Shown here: positions 56,567 through 64,000 of the stretch, piece after piece
Layout: the number at the start of each line of letters is the position of its first letter
How positions within the stretch are numbered: position 1 is the stretch's first letter
NCBI GenBank assembly: GCA_900323505.1
Contig: OOIN01000003.1
Coordinates: 1 to 64,000 of the forward strand
From: Ustilago trichophora
Lineage: Eukaryota; Basidiomycota; Ustilaginomycetes; Ustilaginales; Ustilaginaceae
DNA: 64,000 nt
Direction: 5' to 3'
Position numbers and translations under genes: made by a program
Notes under the pieces: model-generated
Seen by the model: the letters and a program-made list of their open reading frames with translations, nothing else
Told to the model about the DNA's origin: nothing
The model's database searches: none

Positions 56567-59077
56567 CTATGCAGTCGAAACGCCATTCGCCTTCACTCTC
56601 GGCTGCTGCTCAACCCGCACCTCCTTCTCCTTGTTCAAACTCTGCTTCCAACCTTCTTGGAACGCCGCCTCGTTCTGGCTCGGATCGGCAATGCTGGCAG
56701 CGATCTCGTTCTGTTTGTGTCGGTTGGTGCTTTGCAACTCTGCCCTCCAGTTGGTCACGATGGCAGGGACCTTGCTAGGAGCGTAGGTTCTGGCAAACAG
56801 CGCAGCTTCCGAAGTTCGACCCGCTTTTTCCAGCACCTCGATGCACGAATCTACATCGCTCAACGAGAGGTAGGCGGCAAAGGCGACGTTGGTCGATCCC
56901 TTTTCCGTCGCCAACTCGGCCAGACGTGCCAACAGCTCGCGGTCGTTGGTCGACGTAGCAACGAGCAACATGGAGGATAGATCTTGCGCTTTTTCGAAAC
57001 ACTCTTTGGCAAGTGCCACGTTCCATCGTGCCAGAGCCTTGTCGCCGATGGTGCGCCAGCGCGATTCAGAGCCGACCTGCGGACCGCTGCGTGCAATGTC
57101 GAGCGCAGTGTCGAAATTGTCGAGAGAGATGGCGAGGTCGAAGCGGTGTTCGGGATCGGTAGAGACCTCGAGAGCGAGGTCTTTGAGATCTTGGGATTCC
57201 AAGAAGCGGGCAACTCGATTTCGTTGGTCGGAAGGGACTTGGTCGAGCAGTTCTGCTGCCGAGTCGAGGTCGCCTCGCAGGATGGCGGTTTGATACTCGA
57301 CCAGGGCTAGCGACAGCGAATAGCTGAAAATCGACATGTCCTTGTTGACAACGTAGACGCGACCGTGCTGGGGGATGTAGCCAAGTAGGAAGATCTCGTT
57401 GTCCGAGTGTGTGATGGTGTGGGTCTGCTCGCCGACGAGGTACTGCAATCGGTTGGTAGAGTTGGTGTAGAGGAAGCACTCGCCGGTCCACTTTGCGGTG
57501 CGGACGCTCTCGGATACCTCGGTGACGACTTCAAAGGCGGTCTCGACACCGTCATCTTCAACCTCGGCACCCGAGTCAAGATGAGCAGCGTAGGCGTCAC
57601 GGTCGAAACGAAGGACGTAGAACGAGTCATCGCAAACAATGGCGACCAGCTCGCCGGTAGTGGACCAGTGGATAGCTTTGGCCTCGACATCGACACGACG
57701 CACCAAGGCACCCGTCTCCCAATCGTAGAAGCAGACGAATCCGCCTCCGAGCACAGCAAGCAAAGCGCCGCCTGCTACGGCCTCGACATTGTATGCCAAG
57801 GTGAGCAGACCGGGACGCTCCTTAAAGTTGCGGAAGACTTTGACTTTGGCACCGCCCTCGTGGACGGCATAGGTGTTGCTGTCGCCTGCCCAAGCAAAGC
57901 CGAGACCTGATCCGAAAGCCTTGTTCCTCCAAGCCAAAGCAGTGTAGATGATGTATTCTCCATCACCGCAGACAGTGACGAAACGACCGTTGGGGCTGTG
58001 TTGCAAGAGCTGGGGGTAGACTTCGGTGGTACCCATCTCGCGCACCGAGATGGGAAGCCTCTGACCATCGGGGACCGCCTCGTCTGCTGTGGCGCCGACG
58101 TTGGCACTGAGGACTTCCGAGTTCTTGGCCCATACGACTTTGCCGGCTGCGTCCATGCTGACACTTGGCTCCTCTTTACCGAGCTTGATGACGACGGCAC
58201 CTTCATCGTAGCCGATGGCGACGTCGTTGCCGTTCTTTTTGTATGCGACGCACCAGACTCGCTCGAGACCGTAATCGAGGGTAGATTCGAGTCGGTATGT
58301 GTTGGAGTGCCAGAGCTTGACGGTGCCATCCTCGGAACCGGAGATGATGAGGGGCAAGGAAGGATGGAAGACGGCGAAAGAGACGTTGGAGGTGTGGCCA
58401 GTGAGGGTCTGAACGCACGACTTGGAGAGGTAGTCCCAAATCTTGACGGTGCGGTCGTCACCGACGGTGAGCATGTAGGGTTTCTCACCACCGTGGAAGT
58501 ACTCGACGTAGTTGACACCCTTGTCGTGAGCATCGAGGGTAAAGTTGGCGAGGCTGGAACCCAAAGTCCATACCTTGACGGTGCGATCCAAGGAGGAAGA
58601 GGCAAAAGTGTTGGAGTCTTTTGGGTTGAAGCAGAGGTTCATGATGTAGTGAGTGTGACCTTCGAAAGTCTGCATGAGTCGCCAACCTTTTTCCCAATCC
58701 CACATCTTGATGGTCATGTCGTCGGAGCCGGTGATGACGTAGGAGCCAGTGGGGTGAACAGCAAGGCAGCGGATGTAGTCCGGATGCGCTTCGAAGCTGA
58801 TGACTTTTTCGTGAGTGTTGTAGTTGAAGGCACGAAGCTGAAAGTCGTCGGAGCCGGCAACGAACCAGTTTTTGCGTGCGATGAACTTGACACATCGTAC
58901 AGGAACATTTGTGACCTCGAAAGTTTTTACGATGGCACCGGTTTCGTAGTTCCAGATGTTGACGGAACCCGAGTAGAGACCAGCCAAGAGCCATGGCTCA
59001 GTAGGATGGAAGTCGAGCGACTTGACACGCTCCGACTTTGCAAAGAGCTTGCGCTGGATGTCGAGGAGCATGGGCAT
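56567..59077 (-). CDS. SEC27: Coatomer subunit beta' (COPI)
   Basis: The product is 836 residues with ATG at 59077. It opens MPMLLDIQRKLFAKSERVKS, followed by two WD40 propellers: repeats such as VKSLDFHPTEPWLLAGLYSG, YIRCLAVHPTGSYVITGSDD and NVSFAVFHPSLPLIISGSED in the first, then a second, less regular propeller to about 590. The C-terminal alpha-solenoid includes DLALEVSTDPEHRFDLAISL and RWRTIGDKALARWNVALAKECFEKA. Beta'-COP binds KKxx retrieval signals through the first propeller and coats Golgi-to-ER vesicles. Length agrees with the family (about 890 in yeast). A 370-codon antisense frame is a shadow. Confidence 0.96.
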   Translation of the reverse strand: MPMLLDIQRKLFAKSERVKSLDFHPTEPWLLAGLYSGSVNIWNYETGAIVKTFEVTNVPVRCVKFIARKNWFVAGSDDFQLRAFNYNTHEKVISFEAHPDYIRCLAVHPTGSYVITGSDDMTIKMWDWEKGWRLMQTFEGHTHYIMNLCFNPKDSNTFASSSLDRTVKVWTLGSSLANFTLDAHDKGVNYVEYFHGGEKPYMLTVGDDRTVKIWDYLSKSCVQTLTGHTSNVSFAVFHPSLPLIISGSEDGTVKLWHSNTYRLESTLDYGLERVWCVAYKKNGNDVAIGYDEGAVVIKLGKEEPSVSMDAAGKVVWAKNSEVLSANVGATADEAVPDGQRLPISVREMGTTEVYPQLLQHSPNGRFVTVCGDGEYIIYTALAWRNKAFGSGLGFAWAGDSNTYAVHEGGAKVKVFRNFKERPGLLTLAYNVEAVAGGALLAVLGGGFVCFYDWETGALVRRVDVEAKAIHWSTTGELVAIVCDDSFYVLRFDRDAYAAHLDSGAEVEDDGVETAFEVVTEVSESVRTAKWTGECFLYTNSTNRLQYLVGEQTHTITHSDNEIFLLGYIPQHGRVYVVNKDMSIFSYSLSLALVEYQTAILRGDLDSAAELLDQVPSDQRNRVARFLESQDLKDLALEVSTDPEHRFDLAISLDNFDTALDIARSGPQVGSESRWRTIGDKALARWNVALAKECFEKAQDLSSMLLVATSTNDRELLARLAELATEKGSTNVAFAAYLSLSDVDSCIEVLEKAGRTSEAALFARTYAPSKVPAIVTNWRAELQSTNRHKQNEIAASIADPSQNEAAFQEGWKQSLNKEKEVRVEQQPRVKANGVSTA

Positions 59078-60728
59078 GATGGGGGATGCAGTGTGCTGAG
59101 CGGTCTATAGTAATGGTGGTGGTGGTGGTGGTGGTGATGCCTATGATGAGGCGATGGGTCTGCTGAATGGCCAGCAGACGATGGGCTCAGTTTTTGAGTT
59201 GCAATTGGAAGTCGAGTGTGATGTTGCTGTGATTGTGATTGTGATTGTGATTGTGGCTGTGGCTGTGTTGGAATGGTCGGAAGTGATCCGAAGCTGAGTC
59301 GCTACGAATCCAAGAGACAGCAATCGATGTGACCAAATCGAGAAGGAGGGTGACGGTACGGAGAGAGAAGGAGAGAGAGCAAGAGCAACACAGAGTGTGT
59401 ATGAGGTGATGCGTTGGAAGACTTGTTTGTACACTACTACAGAACAGAGCAGCCAACAAGAAAGAGAGGGCTCGAGCCAAGCTGCTCTCCCCAAACTGCT
59501 GCTGCTGCTGGCGCTTCCCGTTGCTGCACTTGCAACTCTCTCTGTCTCTTTGGCCAAAATGTTACACGTCTCTCACCCGATCCCATGTTGGAATTCAAAT
59601 AACACCAAATGTTGAAGATGGAATTTGTATTCAGTACGAAGAAAGCGCTTCCAATGAACTGCAGCCTTTTTTTTCGGAACACTATGTGGACGCTGAACGG
59701 CCTAACACTCTGGGACACTCTCTCGTATCGGGGAGATTGAGTTTTGCAACAGGCACGCGTCTCCTGAACTGGAAGCGAAGTCGGACAAATCGGATTGCAT
59801 CGTGCGATGCTGTGTGTGTGTCACGCTCATCGCCCAAGCAACGTCTCACATGAACAGAGACCGCGTCTTCACGCGCTCGCTACATTACAGTTGCTACAAG
59901 AGCACACGATCCTCTCTTTTTCTCCTGTGTGTGTGTGTGTGTGTCTGTGTGTGTACATCTTGCCGAGAGCTGCTCCACTTTGCAATGCATGCGAACAAAA
60001 GTGTAGCATCGAGGGGCAGAGCAGGGGCAGTGTGTGATGGTGATGGCAGCTTCAATCGGCTTGAGCCTCCGATTACAGATATGCCTGATATAGGAAAGAA
60101 GAACACTCTCTGCTCCAGTGCCTGTTGTCGAGTAACGGATGCAGCCGCGATGCTTATGACCAAATCAAACTCACGCCGCAAATGCCATCACAAAAAGGCA
60201 CAAAAAACAAAAAAAAACAAAAAAACAAAAATCGAGTCAAACTCAAAAGCGGAAGTAAAGAGAGAGAGAGAGAGAGAGAGAGAGCGTGTTTTTGTGTGTG
60301 TGTGTGTGTGTGTGTGCCTGCAGACCAACACTTCGCGCAGCAGCATCACAACACAGCGTCACAATCCATAGCAATTAATTAATATTCACAATATCCATCC
60401 GTACGTCTCTCTCTGTCTGTCTCTCTCTCTCTCTTTCTCTCTCTCTTTGTCTTTCTCTGTTCCTTCCCATCGCCATCCACTCAATCTCTCTCTCTACACT
60501 GGGTCCCATCATCCACTCCTTTATTCTATACGGATCGGATCACTATCGACACTTCGACCATTCATCCATCCACACCTCGGGCACCACTCTCCACACGACT
60601 ACTCAGCATCCATAAACATTTGCGCACCCTCCATTTTCAGCTTCTTCCTCTCATCACCGTGTCGCCCTCTCTACTATCATCCCTCTCGGCGCTGACGAGC
60701 CAGTGAGGACATCCTCGTCTCCAACAAC
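59078..60728. other. Divergent promoter region between SEC27 and the Myb/SANT gene
   Basis: These 1.65 kb contain no supported gene. Simple repeats: (GGT)n at 59112-59138, (TGATTG)n/(TGGCTG)n at 59229-59265, (GT)n at 59931-59957, (GA)n at about 60259-60285, (GT)n at 60294-60317 and CT-rich runs at 60406-60450. The last 250 bp are C/T-rich, fitting the promoter and 5' UTR of the downstream gene. Confidence 0.55.
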
Positions 60729-60809
60729 ATGACTCGTCCCATTGCTGGTCACCCTTCGTCTACATCAACACCAGTTACCGCCACCAAAGACGACGACAAC
60801 ACTCGTTCC

Positions 60810-60840
<31 letters not shown>

Positions 60841-63800
60841 CCACCCAACGACCAGCACCATCCACACCGCCTCCAAACTCTGCCGACCTGCCTACTCCAC
60901 CCACTTCTCACAACGAGTTTCGTCCTCCTCCAAATCCTGTAGCTTCCTCCTCCAGACTCAACGCCGCCGATGAACAGCTCCCAGACGCAAGTCCAACCAC
61001 CACAATCTCGGAAAACATGGGGCCTCGTAGAGCTGCTGCCCGTCTTAGTGGCGGCAGCACTTCCTTCGACCGCACTGCTGACGACTCCTTTTCTTCGCAG
61101 CGTAGAGCCAGCAGACGCTCTAGCATCGACCGCAACGACGATCGCACTGTAGCCGCAGAGCGTCCCCTCGACCGAACCTCCTATCGCTCTCGAGCCACGC
61201 ATTCGCCATCCCATTCACCTGGTCGATCTCCTACTCCTTCTCCCATCTTGGGCCCTGCCTTTGCACCACCTCTCTCCTTAGCACTCGATGACCATGACGA
61301 TGCAGACGACCACGACCCTCTCAATCTCGGTCATCTCTCCTTCCCCATGCTCGGCGTCGGTGTCGGTCCCACAAAGCAAGAGATCGAAATGCTCGTCTAC
61401 GGTACCACTCCTGCCAACAACGACTCGCCCGACCTTCCATCGCCAGCTGAAGACTCGAGCAGCGTCGAAAGCATCCTCGGGTCCCTCGCGAACATGGGCT
61501 TGGATCCAGCCAGCGAAAACTCAGCCAGCGAAAGAGAGCGCGAGCTAGCTGGCATGGTCAAGATGCTCGCATCCCGATGCACCACCCTCACACAATCTCG
61601 CCACCGCGCTCAGTCGCAGCTCACATCCACACGCCTCACTGCTCTCTCCGTCATCTCTTCCATCAAGCAAGCACACGCCCATGCCTTGGCTGCCCATCGC
61701 AACCTCACCGATCGCCTCGAAGCAGAGCTAGATGGATGGAAGGCGCAAGCAAAGATGCTCAGTGCTTTGCTCAACCGTGCTGAAGCCAGAGGTTTCGACG
61801 AAAGGCGCTCCACTTCCGCATCAGCAACCGTCGTCACTTTTGCTGAAAAGGCAAAAGCCGCCGCTTCCACCGGCTCGCCCAGCAACAATCGCGTCGCATC
61901 CTTCAAGTCCGAAGCTACTGTCCCCAATGCAGATGCCAATCAGCGACTTCTCAGCAGCCCCAGCTTCCTCTCCTCGTCACATGACAACAACCCATCCCCA
62001 GGCACCACAGGCCTCGGCATCTCCAGCTCGGGTCTCGCCGAGGTTGATACCGAACTCTCTCCCACCGCCTCACTCATCCGCGAAAGGAACAAGCTCATCA
62101 CCGACAAGAAGCATCTCAAGTCTCGTGTCAGGGACGCCGAAGCACAAGTCTACAAGCTTGAGAACGAGCTCAAAGCTCTTCGCCCTTACCTCGTATCGGG
62201 TGGAATCAAGGCAACCGAGTTGCCCGCGACTTCATCCACCACCGAGCCTTTGGGCAGTCAAACCCCAGGTGACCTCAGTCAGCCTGGCACCGCACCTACC
62301 ACCCCAAGCCGTTCAGGCAGTCGCAGGGACAAAAACAGAAAGAAGCGCAACATCACCATGGGAGATGCAGAGACAGAACATCTCATGCTCGCCGCTCGAC
62401 GTCTCCGCGAGATGCGCAAGGAGCAAGCAGCCGCAGCTGCTGCTGCTGCTGCTGCGTCCAGCTCCTCGGCGGACTCGACCTCGCTTCCTGCTTCTCAAGA
62501 GTCCAACAAGCCAGCCTCCAATGCGCCTCCTCCAAATGGTGAGGCTCTTGCGCCTGCCGCCGAGCCGCACGCTCCCGTCTCACACGCCTCTCCTATCAAG
62601 CGACAGGCGAGCGAAGGCCCCATGACCGCCGACAGGGACGCACCACGTGCTGGCGAGCCCCGCACTCCGCCATCGCGATCGGCAGAGCGACCGCCCAAGA
62701 CTCCCAAATCCGTCGCAAGCATTCCCAACACCCCTCGCACCGGTATTCGTGCAAGAGAGCTCGACGAGCTGGCACGAGGCGATGACCGACGAGATAGCTG
62801 GTCAGGACGTCACCGCAGGCTCGATTCCGCCTCCTCCTTCACCGGCATCGACGAGCTGCTTCAAGCCGCCGAGACGCTCAACCCCGGTGCTGCCGCTTCC
62901 TCGCCCACTATCCGATCCAGAGGTCCTGCCCCACCTTTCCCACCTCCCGGCGCTGATCCAAGCTACTACTCTCGAGAACCGCCTCACCGCGGTTTGGCCT
63001 ACCCTCCACCGCTCTCGGTCACCACGGCTCGCGGTCCAGAGTACGATTCCTATGGCTACAATGCTGGCCCCTACCCCATCCAGTCGAGCCCGCTTCGCAT
63101 GGCCCATGAGAGTCCCAAACGTCGACGCGTCTCTTCTGCAGCCTTTGACTCTGAGCCATACGGATCTCCCTTCCTCGGCGACCGACAGCCTCGCAACCGC
63201 ACACAGACCGAGGGAGCTGACCCCTTTGTGCAGGGACGACCTCCCTACCACGACTATGCACCCAGTGGTCCTCCCAGCGCCGGTGGAAGTCAGACCTTGA
63301 GTGCACTTGATCTGCTTGCGGATCAGGCGACTGCCAGTCAGAATCCCTCGCAGGGCAGCGACAAGTCGGGCGAGTTTGAGGGAGTCAGTCCCATCGGCAG
63401 CTTGAGCAGCGAAGACGAGATGGCCATGGATGGCGAGTCTCGACACAACAAGTCTGGTTCTCGTCTGGCATCCTCGCGAGCTCACGATGGTTCTCGCAGC
63501 TCCAAGCCCAACGGTTCGCAGGCATCCCGAACTAGCGAAGGCAAGAGCTTTGGTGGTAATCAAAACCCTGAAAAGAGGCTACCTTATGTCCGATGGACCT
63601 CGGAAGAAGATACCAAGCTGCGAGCTGCCATCAAGGAGCATGGACAGCGCTGGGAGCTTATCTCGCGTGCTGTAGGCACCCGATCCTACCACCAGTGCCG
63701 ACAGCGATACTTGCTCATGCGACGCAAGGAAGCGGCTGCCAAAGCACAGGAGGGAAACGACGATGGTGGACAAGGGTTGTCTGCATCCGCATCGGATCAA

Positions 63801-64000
63801 CAATCGCAAGAGTCGGATTATGGTCAAGATCCCGCTCCGAGCAGCTCCAGCGGACGTAGAAAGAGCGCTGGAGGCTCGCATGCCCGTCGTGGCTCTCGAT
63901 CTGGCAACGTTGGCGATACATTCAACTCGGAAGGTGGAGTGACATCTACACCTTTGCACAAGCTTTCCATCGGTGCACCTGCACCCCCTGGAAGCGTGTA
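60729..64000 (+). CDS. Large Myb/SANT-domain nuclear protein, 3' end outside window
   Basis: An open frame of 1090 codons starts with ATG at 60729 (AACATGACT) and has no stop before the window ends. Features in order: Thr-rich repeat (about 33-45); Ser/Pro-rich low complexity; a possible coiled coil near residues 445-480 (RERNKLITDKKHLKSRVRD ... LENELKAL); poly-Ala run near 580; RGD-rich and Pro-rich parts; a basic PKRRRVSS cluster that may be a nuclear signal; and a single Myb/SANT repeat near 950-1000 (VRWTSEEDTKLRAAIKEHG, then RWELISRAVGTRSYHQCRQRY) with the expected spaced Trp residues. A DNA- or chromatin-binding regulator is likely. No closer family is recognised. Confidence 0.85.

Noticed and set aside
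57998..59110. 370-codon plus-strand frame
   Set aside because: Antisense to the WD40 half of coatomer beta'; a codon-use shadow.
1..64000. CRISPR arrays, bacterial operons or viral cassettes
   Set aside because: No regularly spaced repeats with unique spacers occur, and the gene structure is eukaryotic throughout; the only mobile element seen is the retroelement.

Overview
The window is one chromosome end of a fungus, most likely a smut or smut-related yeast (Ustilaginomycotina, probably Ustilaginaceae). Evidence seen: a terminal CCCTAA tract; eukaryotic genes with few, short GT-AG introns (68-162 bp); compact intergenic regions rich in microsatellites; and long low-complexity insertions in otherwise conserved proteins. 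The genus is an inference from style and was not tested.

Layout. (1) 1-7.3 kb is subtelomere. A telomeric array (1-146) runs directly into a minus-strand OrsD-like gene whose stop codon is supplied by the telomere repeat. A large P-loop protein gene follows, whose frame continues 114 codons past an in-frame TGA. Both genes are transcribed toward the telomere. (2) 7.7-31 kb is a dense core block: Pho80-like cyclin, CIA2/MIP18 Fe-S targeting protein, a Med19-like Mediator subunit, an Nsp1-complex FG nucleoporin, MDM10, RMT2, an acyl-CoA thioesterase-like protein, a G3BP-like NTF2/RRM protein, SEY1, an alternative NADH dehydrogenase and a long disordered protein ending in an HSP20-like domain. 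(3) 31-34.1 kb is gene-poor and carries repeated TACTGTACAGTA-type palindromes, a CCAAT array and other simple repeats. It is followed by a candidate small secreted protein gene with one intron. (4) 35.3-37.5 kb holds the mitoribosomal protein mS33 and a type I metacaspase, divergently arranged. (5) 37.8-42.8 kb is an apparently complete tyrosine-recombinase retrotransposon (Ngaro/PAT-like layout) with gag, RT-RNase H and recombinase frames and a full A1-ORFs-B1-A2-B2 set of split direct repeats. (6) 42.9-64 kb is core again: MBOAT lysophospholipid acyltransferase, fatty-acid-hydroxylase-family protein, SPIN90/Ldb17-like protein, class I O-methyltransferase, tubulin cofactor C-like protein, chorismate synthase, an EthD-like protein, coatomer beta' and a long Myb/SANT protein cut by the window end.

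The core genes are housekeeping genes and do not form a pathway cluster. Several share short divergent promoters (mS33/metacaspase, Med19/nucleoporin) or lie tail to tail with almost no spacer (MDM10/RMT2, 5 bp). The most noteworthy items are the telomere-truncated gene, the intact split-repeat retroelement about 165 bp upstream of a membrane acyltransferase gene, the in-frame TGA in the P-loop gene, the candidate secreted protein and the recurring palindrome in noncoding DNA.
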